Assembly: GCF_017635265.1 (NCBI RefSeq)
Contig: NZ_JAGBLU010000091.1
Span: 62,001 to 126,000 of the forward strand
Length of the DNA: 64,000 nucleotides
Direction: 5' to 3'
DNA from: Butyrivibrio sp.
GTDB lineage: Bacteria > Bacillota > Clostridia > Lachnospirales > Lachnospiraceae
Below, one piece after another: positions 55,550-63,654 of the stretch (position 1 is the stretch's first letter; every line of letters starts with the position of its first letter). The translations under genes were made by a program, and so were the position numbers. The notes beneath the pieces are model-generated. The model did not search any database. It worked only from the letters and a program-made list of their open reading frames with translations, and was not told the DNA's origin.

Positions 55550-55931
55550 ACTTGTTACAGCTACAGGAATATGCAAGTGCTCCATGGGAACAACCCCGGC
55601 ACCGCTTAAGGCAACCTCTAATCAAAAGGTACTGGCCGGTGGAAAGCCCTGTATGACCATCGCAGATGCACAGCCCATGTCCAATGTGGGACCCTTTGGT
55701 ATGTGCACTTCCATGGCTAATCCCCAAGTAGCGGCAGCAACAGCTGCTCATTTAGGAGTACTTAGTCCTCAGCCCTGCATACCTATGCCGGTTGGCCCCT
55801 GGATTCCAACAAAACCCAAGGTCCTCATAGGCGGAAAGCCTTGTCTTGCATCAGACAGTAAATGCATGTGTGCATATGCAGGAGTTGTAACTGTTTCTTT
55901 TCCCGGACAAGTCAAAGCGCAAGCAAATTAA
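55542..55931 (+). CDS. PAAR-like spike tip protein (DUF4280)
   Basis: 129 aa. Cys-rich and Gly/Pro-rich, with a repeated pattern: VLAGGKPCMTIADA near residue 30 and VLIGGKPCLASDSKC near residue 100, with GICKCSMG at the start. This is the DUF4280 PAAR-like family, which caps the spike of contractile injectors, probably with a metal ion bound by His/Cys. It would form the piercing tip on the hub protein encoded at the right edge. Confidence 0.9.
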   Translation: MSELVTATGICKCSMGTTPAPLKATSNQKVLAGGKPCMTIADAQPMSNVGPFGMCTSMANPQVAAATAAHLGVLSPQPCIPMPVGPWIPTKPKVLIGGKPCLASDSKCMCAYAGVVTVSFPGQVKAQAN

Positions 55932-55955
55932 GTAGAAAAGAAGAGAGGTAAGTAT

Positions 55956-57653
55956 ATGGCAGAGTATTTATCACCGGGCGTATACGTTGAAGAATATGAC
56001 AATTCTCCAAGAAGTATCGAAGGCGTTGGTACCAGTACAGCTGGCTTTATTGGACTGGCAGAGAAAGGACCAATTGAGGGGGCACCTCTTCTTGTTACAA
56101 GCCTTAGAAGCTTTAAACAGCAGTTTGGCGGATTCCTCTCAGAATTCGGCTATGGAGAATACAGATTCCTTGCGAACAGCGTTGAACAGTTTTTTGATAA
56201 TGGCGGAACAAGGTGCTTTGTAATGAGAGTGGCACCTAAAGATACCAAGACGGCATCCGCCAGGAAGGGGCTTATTACAGTTACTGCCACTAGCCCGGGA
56301 AGCTGGGGCAATAAGATCCAGGTAATAGTTTCTACCAACAAGAAGAGAAAACTTCAGCTTATCGAAAAGACTGCAGGAGGGTTCCTGGCAAAGAGCCTTG
56401 AGGGCTTTAGAGAAGGGGATCTTGTTGAGTATGAAGGAACCTACACCAGGATAAAGACAATTTTTGACAGAGAGGTAACTTTCGAGGACGATATTCCTGA
56501 TTCGGCTGTGGATGCGGATATCATTCCAAAGTCTTTACTCTACCTTGTAACAGTTGATATGTCAGTTCGTTACGGGGATGAGGTGGAGAATTACTCAGAA
56601 CTCTCTGTTAATGAGAAGTCACCACGATTCATTGAATCAAGGCTTTCCGGTTCCGATATTGTCAAGGTTGAGGTTACTCCTCAGAAGACGCCGTCAAATC
56701 CGGTTGCAGATATTATGGGAGAAGACGTTTCCGATGGAATCTTTTTCCTGGAAGGTGGAACAGATGGATCTGTTTCCAAGATCGATGCTTCTACCTATAT
56801 CGGAGAGGATAACGGCCCCGGAAAGAGAACCGGTCTTCAGGCATTTGTTGAGAATAATATAGTCAGCATGCTGGCAATCCCTGGAATCACAATGCCGGAA
56901 GTTGTAGTTGCACTGGTGGCACACTGTGAGAACCTCAAGAGCCGCTTTGCAGTTTTGGATATGCCAAAAGAGATGTACAAGACTGCAGACCTGATTGGAT
57001 ACAGACAAATGATAGATAGTACCTATGCTGCTTTTTATCATCCATGGATACAGGTATTTGACAGATCCTCAAGCAAATCAGACTACATTCCTCCTTCAGG
57101 AGCTGTATGTGGTGTTTATTCCAGAACAGATATAGAACGTGGTGTTCATAAAGCACCTGCTAATGAGGTTGTTTTCTGTACCGGTCTTTCAGTTAACTAT
57201 ACCAAGGATGAGCAGGATATCTTAAACCCTGAGGGAATCAACCTGATCAGATTCTTCCCGGGACAGGGAATACGTATCTGGGGTGCAAGGACAGCATCAA
57301 GCAATACTTCCTTCAAGTATGTCAATGTAAGGAGACTGTTCATCTTCGTAGAAGAGAGTATCAAGGCCAATACCAACTGGGTTGTATTTGAGCCTAATGA
57401 CGCTACTCTTTGGCAGAGAGTTCACCTGACAATTGCAAACTTTTTGAATACTCTTTGGAGAAACGGAATGCTTGCAGGTGAATCCGCAGCAGAGGCCTTC
57501 TTTGTAGATATCGGACCTACAACAATGACCAGAGAAGATATCATGAACGGAAGACTTATCTGCAATATCGGTATAGCACCTTCACGTCCTGCTGAATTTG
57601 TAATCTTCAGAGTTACTCAGCACACAGCTGAAGCAGAGAACAGTGAAGAATAA
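55956..57653 (+). CDS. Contractile tail sheath protein
   Basis: 565 aa. The N-terminus SPGVYVEEYDNSPRSIEGVGTS and GFIGLAEKGP are the hallmark of phage/CIS sheath proteins. The C-terminal part has SNTSFKYVNVRRLFIFVEESIK and the ending RPAEFVIFRVTQ that forms the interlocking handshake arm. A variable insertion (about 110-290) would be the surface domain. Only one sheath gene is present, in contrast with the two or three of Afp/PVC. AGAGAGG precedes the ATG and the tube gene follows after 20 bases. Codon bias is strong, fitting a high-copy structural protein. Confidence 0.96.
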   Translation: MAEYLSPGVYVEEYDNSPRSIEGVGTSTAGFIGLAEKGPIEGAPLLVTSLRSFKQQFGGFLSEFGYGEYRFLANSVEQFFDNGGTRCFVMRVAPKDTKTASARKGLITVTATSPGSWGNKIQVIVSTNKKRKLQLIEKTAGGFLAKSLEGFREGDLVEYEGTYTRIKTIFDREVTFEDDIPDSAVDADIIPKSLLYLVTVDMSVRYGDEVENYSELSVNEKSPRFIESRLSGSDIVKVEVTPQKTPSNPVADIMGEDVSDGIFFLEGGTDGSVSKIDASTYIGEDNGPGKRTGLQAFVENNIVSMLAIPGITMPEVVVALVAHCENLKSRFAVLDMPKEMYKTADLIGYRQMIDSTYAAFYHPWIQVFDRSSSKSDYIPPSGAVCGVYSRTDIERGVHKAPANEVVFCTGLSVNYTKDEQDILNPEGINLIRFFPGQGIRIWGARTASSNTSFKYVNVRRLFIFVEESIKANTNWVVFEPNDATLWQRVHLTIANFLNTLWRNGMLAGESAAEAFFVDIGPTTMTREDIMNGRLICNIGIAPSRPAEFVIFRVTQHTAEAENSEE

Positions 57654-57673
57654 GATGAAAGGAGTCGCAATTT

Positions 57674-58174
57674 ATGGCTACTGGAGCATATGACAACGGT
57701 AAAGGTTCTGCCTATCCGTTAACCAAAATGAACTTTCTTGTGACAGTTGATACTATCTCAGGAAGTGCAGCTTTTTCTGAAGTAACAGGAATCGAGTCTA
57801 CTGTAGATGTTATCGAGTTTCGTCAGGGTAATTCCGGTTCACTTGCACCTGTTAAGATTCCCGGGCTTGTTAAACATGGAAATGTAACACTTAAGATGGG
57901 ATATGTTATTTCAAGTCCTTTCAAGACATGGGTTATGGAGTGTGTATCTGAGATGCGTGGCCAGATGCCTCGTCAGAATCTGACCATCGAACTTATTGAT
58001 ACAAATTCAGGCGCTCCTACACAGCTGGTATCCTCTTCAGTCGGAGCCCGTCAGTGGACATTGACCAATGCCTGGGTTACAAAGTACACGGCACCGGACC
58101 TTGATGCAAAGAACAGTGACATTGCTCTTGAATCTGTCGAGATAGCATATGAGGAGCTTATAATTCCAAACTAA
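57674..58174 (+). CDS. Inner tube protein (T4 gp19/Afp1-like)
   Basis: 166 aa. FLVTVDTISGSAAFSEVTGIESTVDVIEFRQGN and a final IALESVEIAYEELII are the T4 gp19-type tube signature. The sheath gene lies 20 bases upstream. AGGAG precedes the ATG. After its stop comes a long hairpin (listed separately), the first sizeable gap in the particle gene set. It forms the hollow tube through which cargo passes. Confidence 0.95.
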   Translation: MATGAYDNGKGSAYPLTKMNFLVTVDTISGSAAFSEVTGIESTVDVIEFRQGNSGSLAPVKIPGLVKHGNVTLKMGYVISSPFKTWVMECVSEMRGQMPRQNLTIELIDTNSGAPTQLVSSSVGARQWTLTNAWVTKYTAPDLDAKNSDIALESVEIAYEELIIPN

Positions 58175-58186
58175 AGGAGCTTTTGC

Positions 58187-58230
58187 TTTCTTTATGGGCG
58201 CAGGAATCTATCCTGCGTCCTCTAAAGAAA
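58187..58230 (+). promoter_or_regulatory. Long intercistronic hairpin after the tube gene
   Basis: An inner ten-pair stem (GGGCGCAGGA, 58196-58205, with TCCTGCGTCC, 58211-58220; one G-U) has a five-base loop. An outer perfect eight-pair stem pairs TTTCTTTA (58187-58194) with TAAAGAAA (58223-58230). No T-run follows, so it is not a simple terminator. It could be an RNA processing or stability element that keeps sheath and tube mRNA more abundant than the minor baseplate genes downstream. Confidence 0.7.
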
Positions 58231-58268
58231 ACAAGATATAAACAAAAGGCAAACAAAGGAGGCAGTAA

Positions 58269-58631
58269 ATGGAAACAGTATATAACTTCACACTTCCCAA
58301 GGGATACATGGATGCTTCAGGTCAGCTTCATCAGAGAGGGAAAATGAGACTTGCTACAGCGGGAGATGAGATTTCTGCAACCAGGGATCCAAGAGTATTA
58401 TCCAACCCTTCATATCTGACAATAGTGATCTTAAGTAAGGTTGTCACAGAGCTTGAGGGGCTTGAAGCTGTTACAGCCACAACTATCGAGCAGCTTTTTA
58501 CTGCCGATCTTGCCTTTTTGCAGGATATGTACCAGAGGATAAATGATGTGGAACCGCCTACCATGCAGTGTGTGTGCCCTGACTGTGGAAAGGTCTTCGA
58601 GGTACCGCTAAATTTTACGCAGGAGGGTTAA
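58269..58631 (+). CDS. Phage-type tail assembly protein, zero-frame product
   Basis: 120 aa. The N-terminal strand pattern (YNFTLPKGYMDASGQLHQRGKMRLATAGDE) is that of the small tail-assembly proteins found right after the tube gene in many CIS and contractile phages. The C-terminus holds a half zinc-ribbon (CVCPDCGKVF). GGAGG precedes the ATG. Its last codons overlap a start-codon-less frame that encodes a DUF6760-like domain, and a slippery heptamer lies 12 bases before its stop, so it may be the short product of a -1 frameshift pair, like phage lambda G/GT. Confidence 0.8.
   Translation: METVYNFTLPKGYMDASGQLHQRGKMRLATAGDEISATRDPRVLSNPSYLTIVILSKVVTELEGLEAVTATTIEQLFTADLAFLQDMYQRINDVEPPTMQCVCPDCGKVFEVPLNFTQEG
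58610..58616 (+). other. Candidate -1 ribosomal frameshift site
   Basis: The heptamer A-AAT-TTT is in the correct phase for the zero frame (CTA AAT TTT) and fits the X-XXY-YYZ slippery rule. A slip back by one base continues into an open frame to 58834. A weak hairpin (58625-58631 with 58636-58642, six pairs and one mismatch) begins eight bases downstream. Confidence 0.6.
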
Positions 58632-58834
58632 GACTTTATCCCAAGGATGATCTTTATAAGGAAATGTCTTTCATCTCCTACTATTTTCACTGGCCCAAGG
58701 ACGAAGTAATGGCTCTTGGTCACGCCGAGAGGCGAAGGTGGTGCAAAGAAATCTCAGAGATCAACAAGAGTCTGAATCCCTCTAATAAGAAAGATAAAGA
58801 GAAGAGCATTTTAGATATGAAACCAACAAGGTGA
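58616..58834 (+). CDS. DUF6760-like domain, probably made as a -1 frameshift extension
   Basis: A frame open from 58583 to the TGA at 58832-58834 has no ATG, GTG or TTG near its start; the first ATG (58664) lies inside the conserved part and lacks spacing for a ribosome site. The 72 residues after the slip include RLYPKDDLYKE, ISYYFHWPKDEV and HAERRRWCKEI, a pattern I recall from the DUF6760 proteins encoded at this place in CIS loci. Frameshifting at 58610-58616 would fuse it to 116 residues of the assembly protein, giving about 188 aa. The next gene starts nine bases later. An alternative is a sequencing error or a rare start codon. Confidence 0.65.
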   Translation, partial: YAGGLRLYPKDDLYKEMSFISYYFHWPKDEVMALGHAERRRWCKEISEINKSLNPSNKKDKEKSILDMKPTR

Positions 58835-58843
58835 GGTAATTAA

Positions 58844-59938
58844 ATGCCAAGATCGTATATCACAAGAAAAGATACAGGAACTGCTTTATCAGATCTAAAA
58901 CAAGTAGATGAAAAAGGAGACAGAATTCGAAGCGGTGGTTCAAAAACTGAAGGGTTTATGTTTGGAAATACCAATTTCGATGACATAAACAATCCGGTGC
59001 CTGCCTTTAACTTCGTTCTTGAAGTAGAAGCACTGTATTTTATACCCTTAAAGTCAGTTAAGGCCTTCACTAAGGAAAATGAATATGAGTACATAAAAGA
59101 AGGCGGAGTCAACGACTATGTTCACATGAAGAGAAAGCAGATCAGTAAACCCTTTACCTTTCAGATTGAAAGATACGTGACTACAGAGAGGTTTATTGAT
59201 CCTTTGGCACTTGGCACCGAACTGATATTGCCGCTTTTTCTCTATGTATACAGATATAAGGCCATACAGGGAATGTCTAAGGGAGCAGGAGGTGACACAG
59301 TACCTGCAAGAATTTTTATATTCACAGGGTGTACTGTAATAAGCAAGGAGTATGGGGAACTGGCGGCGGATCGGTCTGCAATTGCTACTGAGACTACCAC
59401 AATCGCATACAGGGAACTTATTGCAATCACCAATCCTTCTGACAACAACGAAAAAGATGAATGGGAATTCAAAGATAAGGGTAAACATATACTTAACATG
59501 CAGGATCTGGGCTATGAGACTAAGTATGCAGCCTTTTCACCAAATGATTATGTAAAGGGTGGGGACTATGCCTACCAGGTAAATGATAAAGGTGTATTTG
59601 AGAAAAAGAATTTCGGTCCAACAAAAGAAGCAGATGAAAAAGCGCGTCAGGAAAGATTTGACTATGTAAAACGTGCGAACGATGCCTACCGGGTAAATGA
59701 TAAAGGGCAATTAGAGAAAATAATTTTTGATCCAACCAAAGATGAAGATGAAAAAGCACGTTTGAAAAGAATTACTGACAGAGCGGGCAACGCACATGCC
59801 AATAAACCACAGTGGGAATTTAAAAGCGGCGCTAAAACAAAGTGGGCCGATGATAGTAATGTTAAACCTGCACCGGAGGCTGTAACCTGGCCGCCTACCA
59901 GACGAGCTTTGATGGTTGAAAATTTGAAAAAAAGATAA
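58844..59938 (+). CDS. Second tube-like protein with duplicated C-terminal tail
   Basis: 364 aa. Residues about 35-200 repeat the gp19-type tube plan (PAFNFVLEVEALYFIPLKSVKAF at the front, and IAYRELIAIT as the last strand), so it could be the tube initiator linking tube to baseplate, as Afp5 does. The C-terminal ~150 residues are different: two tandem copies of ~35 residues (DYVKGGDYAYQVNDKGVFEK... and DYVKRANDAYRVNDKGQLEK...; DNA about 59551-59660 and 59662-59763), flanked by two WEFK motifs. The tail is charged and unlike other tube proteins. GAGG precedes the ATG. Confidence 0.75.
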   Translation: MPRSYITRKDTGTALSDLKQVDEKGDRIRSGGSKTEGFMFGNTNFDDINNPVPAFNFVLEVEALYFIPLKSVKAFTKENEYEYIKEGGVNDYVHMKRKQISKPFTFQIERYVTTERFIDPLALGTELILPLFLYVYRYKAIQGMSKGAGGDTVPARIFIFTGCTVISKEYGELAADRSAIATETTTIAYRELIAITNPSDNNEKDEWEFKDKGKHILNMQDLGYETKYAAFSPNDYVKGGDYAYQVNDKGVFEKKNFGPTKEADEKARQERFDYVKRANDAYRVNDKGQLEKIIFDPTKDEDEKARLKRITDRAGNAHANKPQWEFKSGAKTKWADDSNVKPAPEAVTWPPTRRALMVENLKKR

Positions 59939-59954
59939 CAAGGGATGAACTGTT

Positions 59955-61622
59955 ATGCTGACAATTTCCGCTCCTATTGAGATAAAGGCAAAAACTTCAT
60001 ATGTTTTAAGCTCGGAAGCTTTTTACCACAGGATCCTTGGCGGATATGCTCTTATGGAGACGAATATAAGTCAGGAAGATCTTTTGCACATTACTTCCAC
60101 TGCTCCTGAAGTTTATGTGGAAGAAGGCACCGGAATAAGCAATATTATCACCAATAATTTTAGAAACGAGAACAATATAAGCAAGATAAATATATTAAAT
60201 AACGTTCTCAACAGAATTCTTCTTTCAACGGATATTGACCTGACTTATCAGGACAGAGTATTTATAACTGATGCTCTCTATAAGCTTGGCATCAAAGACG
60301 ATCGCAGATTCATGAAAGCCTTTAACAGGATGGCTCTTGAAACCAGAAACACAAACACTCTGATAAATCTCTATTTGGATAGAGCAGATAGTCTTAATGA
60401 ACTGGTTCAGGAAATTGAGACAAGGCAAAAAGAGATTACCAAAAGCGAAATAAAAGAAAAGGAGAGTCAAAAGGATAACTACTTGTATAACCGAGTGATG
60501 GACAGGCTTAATACCGGTGCTGTATATCAGATAGTATCCAATTTTAACAGAACCTTTTCAGATAGCGAAGTGGATTATGGAGAGTACGCGCTGTCAAATC
60601 AAAGCTATCTGGCTCAGAATCTTCTCTTGTCAGTGTTAAGGGCTAGAGCCGGTGAAGATGCTAATGATCTGATTTTCTTTAACAGCAATATCTACGAGGA
60701 TAGCTTGGAAAACATGGAAACAGAAGTCTCCGATGTAAAAAATGAGATAACATCGGCGGTATTTATGGAACTGGTAAAGAATCTCTATCATACCTCCTTT
60801 GAAAGGTTTTATGAAAACAGGGAAGCGTATTACCGGTTTGAGAATACCTTTTATAAAGCTTCGGATAAGACCATCAATAAGCTGGTGACAGATGCAAAGC
60901 TGACTTATCTGGAAAGAATGGAGACAGTTGTTATTCCTGAAAGTACGGAAAAATCAAGCGAACCTGAGGAAGAGCTTATAACCCATACTCAGGAAGAAAA
61001 GATAACTGACGAGGAAATCCAAAGGATAACTGAAGCTGTAAACAGAATGGAACTTCAGAATGAAGAGAGAAGACAGCTTTATGAAAAGGAGCTTGAGAAA
61101 ATAATAAAAGAGAATCCTGTCTCAGAGGGCGAGGGCGGATTGGAACAGACAAGAAGGGATGCAATATTGTCTCTTTCAGATCCGGAAAAACTCAAAGAAA
61201 AGCTTTCGGAGAGGAGAAAAAGGCAGGTTAAAAAACAAAGTTCTATCATGAATGAGATAAAGCATCTTCTTCCTCTTCAGTATCAGGATATTTACTCGAT
61301 AGTCAATGATATTAATGAGGGTGATGCCAACGTTATAAATAATAACACTATAAGAAAAGCTGATGTGGCAGAACTTATTCACGATATCCGAACTTTTGGT
61401 GAGCCACAGCCCCAAAGTCAGACAGGGCAGAAAAAAAGCGAAGAGGTAATAAATACGACTGAAGTGGTAAAAAAAGAAACTCAGGTCGACCAGATAAATC
61501 GCAGAGAAATAGAGCAGATGATTACAAATGGTGTCAGAAGTCAGGTGGATACCATAAGTAATCAGGTTATCAGGAAGATAGAAAAGCAGTTTAAGAATGA
61601 GAAAATGAGAAGAGGTTACTAA
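59955..61622 (+). CDS. Helical CIS protein of unknown function
   Basis: 555 aa, no signal peptide or membrane helix. The first ~60 residues are beta-like (LTISAPIEIKAKTSYVLSSEAFYH); the rest is helical. A coiled coil is predicted near 145-175, an acidic/Pro-rich linker near 325-345 and a Glu/Arg-rich coiled coil around 350-440. AGGGATGA precedes the ATG. Its place between the tube initiator-like gene and the CIS_tube-family genes fits a baseplate organiser or a short tape-measure-like protein. No family is recognised. Confidence 0.65.
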   Translation: MLTISAPIEIKAKTSYVLSSEAFYHRILGGYALMETNISQEDLLHITSTAPEVYVEEGTGISNIITNNFRNENNISKINILNNVLNRILLSTDIDLTYQDRVFITDALYKLGIKDDRRFMKAFNRMALETRNTNTLINLYLDRADSLNELVQEIETRQKEITKSEIKEKESQKDNYLYNRVMDRLNTGAVYQIVSNFNRTFSDSEVDYGEYALSNQSYLAQNLLLSVLRARAGEDANDLIFFNSNIYEDSLENMETEVSDVKNEITSAVFMELVKNLYHTSFERFYENREAYYRFENTFYKASDKTINKLVTDAKLTYLERMETVVIPESTEKSSEPEEELITHTQEEKITDEEIQRITEAVNRMELQNEERRQLYEKELEKIIKENPVSEGEGGLEQTRRDAILSLSDPEKLKEKLSERRKRQVKKQSSIMNEIKHLLPLQYQDIYSIVNDINEGDANVINNNTIRKADVAELIHDIRTFGEPQPQSQTGQKKSEEVINTTEVVKKETQVDQINRREIEQMITNGVRSQVDTISNQVIRKIEKQFKNEKMRRGY

Positions 61623-61625
61623 TTA

Positions 61626-62582
61626 ATGGCTCAAAATGTTTTAGGAGAATGGACCAGCAGTCTAAAAGGCATGTTTGTGGATGGCGCAGCGGAGAAGGCC
61701 ATTCTATACATTTATATTAAGGACATTTCGCAGAACCAAAATCAGGGTCAGGGAAACGCAGCACACAAGTCTGATGATAATATGGTGAAAAGCATGGTCA
61801 AGATGCAAAACACTTTGACAGAAAAAGCCAAAAAGTCTCTTGGGATAAAGGATATCTTAAAAGGTATAGGAAGCGATATTAAGAATATTGTCATGCCAGG
61901 GAAAAAGGCAGGTAATGGCGTCGGGGAGATAGCAAATGAAAACCGGGATTTTGTGAAGTTCACTGTTCAATATAATCCCGAATCCATAAAACTCACTTCC
62001 TTTAACGGTAAGATTCAGCATAGAACTTCCGATGAAGGAAACGTAGCACAGCTCAGGAAAACGGAGTATAACGGAAAAACCACTATGAGCTTTGATCTGG
62101 TGTTTGATGATTGCGACAATGTGGATGCTTTTATGCTAAATGATCTGGTCAATATGAACTTTACCAGTGCCATAAATAAAGGATTAAACATGTATCAAAA
62201 AGGCGATTTAACAACAAATCGTGGAAAGAACAGCCATAGTGTCAGAAAGAGAATGGATGCTATTATGTCGTTGCTTTCTCATCCGGATACCCAGCAGGTT
62301 ATTTTTTTCTGGTCAAGAATGGTATTTAGAGGGATGGTGACCAGTGTAAGAAATACTTATACAATGTTCAATCCTGCCGGCAATCCTATCAGAGGGAAAA
62401 TGCATATTGAGATTACTCAGGATAGAGAAAAAACAGATCTTAAATATGATGAAAGTTATTGGGACAATTCCTATAAAGAAATTTTTAAACAGAGTAAAAG
62501 CCAGGAGGGTGATGCCGATGCCGATAAGCAGGGTATGTGGAACAAACTTTCCAATAATGCGTTCCTTAACATAAATATTTAA
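61626..62582 (+). CDS. CIS_tube-family baseplate protein, copy 1 (Afp7-like N-domain)
   Basis: 318 aa. After a ~110-residue helical, basic N-terminus comes the CIS_tube pattern: FTVQYNPESIKL, TMSFDLVFDD, a segment where the beta layer is split, VIFFWSRMVFRGMVTSV and MFNPAGNPIRGKMHIEI. In Afp/PVC this domain carries a LysM end and binds the inner tube and hub. No LysM is seen here. It starts four bases after the preceding gene. The protein is probably an adaptor ring at the baseplate. Confidence 0.82.
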   Translation: MAQNVLGEWTSSLKGMFVDGAAEKAILYIYIKDISQNQNQGQGNAAHKSDDNMVKSMVKMQNTLTEKAKKSLGIKDILKGIGSDIKNIVMPGKKAGNGVGEIANENRDFVKFTVQYNPESIKLTSFNGKIQHRTSDEGNVAQLRKTEYNGKTTMSFDLVFDDCDNVDAFMLNDLVNMNFTSAINKGLNMYQKGDLTTNRGKNSHSVRKRMDAIMSLLSHPDTQQVIFFWSRMVFRGMVTSVRNTYTMFNPAGNPIRGKMHIEITQDREKTDLKYDESYWDNSYKEIFKQSKSQEGDADADKQGMWNKLSNNAFLNINI

Positions 62583-62594
62583 CGAGGTTAGCTG

Positions 62595-63638
62595 ATGAAT
62601 ATTTTAGAAAGCCTGAAAAGTTCAGCGGGTATTGTTGAAAAGGCAGTACTCGAGGTTGCTGATTTCAGCGAAAACAAATTGGAGAAAACCGATGTTCCGG
62701 CTCCTGAAAAAAATAAAGCCAAAGTTGCAGGTGCTAAGGACAATTTGACAAAGGCTAAAGATACTGCAAACAAAGCTAAGAAAAAAGCTGAAAAGGTTAA
62801 AAGTAAAATAAATCTGAAGGCAGTAAAAAACTATGCCAAAGCTCCTTCAAAAATAGCAGGGATTCCGGGAAATGCAGCTAATGCATTAGATGCAGATGGG
62901 GAAGATGAGCAAGACAGGATTGAAGGGCATGAGAAATATAAAAGCTACAGGTTTCATTGCCAGTTTAATCCGGAAGAAATAACTATTTTCGGATATGCCG
63001 GTGATACGTTGGCTACTCTGGACTATCAGGAACACGAAAAAAATACCGGTGATGATGGAAATAAACAGGATGATGTCAAAATGGCACCTGCTAACGCTCA
63101 TATAGAGATGAATTTTAAGCTGATTTTTGATAAGAGTGTTAATTCGGATGCGTTTTACTCAGATAAGTTCACCTTGAGTTTTTCCAATCTCGGAAAGGCG
63201 GTTGCAAGTTCGGTTGCGAAGGGTGTTTTTAAAAAAACCTATTCAGTTCAGAGAGAGGTGGAAGCCCTGACGGCTATTGTTCGTGACAGTAAAAAGAATC
63301 TGGCTGCTTTCTATTGGGGGGATATGTGTTATCAGGGAGTTATAAATAATATCAGCGCTGAATATGTCATGTTTAATGTTAGCTGTGAACCTATAAGGGC
63401 TTACGTGACTGTAAATATGGTTCTGCTTGATGAGAAGACAGATATGGCTAACTCGGATCTATGGGTTCAGGAATATATGAATGATATCCATGCGATCCAG
63501 GAAAGAGCGAATGCTGAAGATGTTGTAAATGCAGCCAAAGAAGCTACAGAAGCTGTTGACCCAAAAAAGAAGGAAAATGAAAATATTAAAAAGATGGTCG
63601 ATAAGATAGGCGAGATTGCGAAACAGGTTCAAACATAA
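62595..63638 (+). CDS. CIS_tube-family baseplate protein, copy 2
   Basis: 347 aa. A Lys/Ala-rich helical N-terminus (about residues 20-100) precedes a CIS_tube domain: FHCQFNPEEITIF, IEMNFKLIFDKS, LAAFYWGDMCYQGVINNISAEYVMFN and EPIRAYVTVNM. It is a diverged neighbour-paralogue of the previous gene, with a 30-residue Glu/Lys-rich tail instead of LysM. GAGG lies before the ATG. Two adjacent copies may form unlike halves of the adaptor ring. Confidence 0.8.
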   Translation: MNILESLKSSAGIVEKAVLEVADFSENKLEKTDVPAPEKNKAKVAGAKDNLTKAKDTANKAKKKAEKVKSKINLKAVKNYAKAPSKIAGIPGNAANALDADGEDEQDRIEGHEKYKSYRFHCQFNPEEITIFGYAGDTLATLDYQEHEKNTGDDGNKQDDVKMAPANAHIEMNFKLIFDKSVNSDAFYSDKFTLSFSNLGKAVASSVAKGVFKKTYSVQREVEALTAIVRDSKKNLAAFYWGDMCYQGVINNISAEYVMFNVSCEPIRAYVTVNMVLLDEKTDMANSDLWVQEYMNDIHAIQERANAEDVVNAAKEATEAVDPKKKENENIKKMVDKIGEIAKQVQT

Positions 63639-63654
63639 AAGGGAGCAGTTTTGA

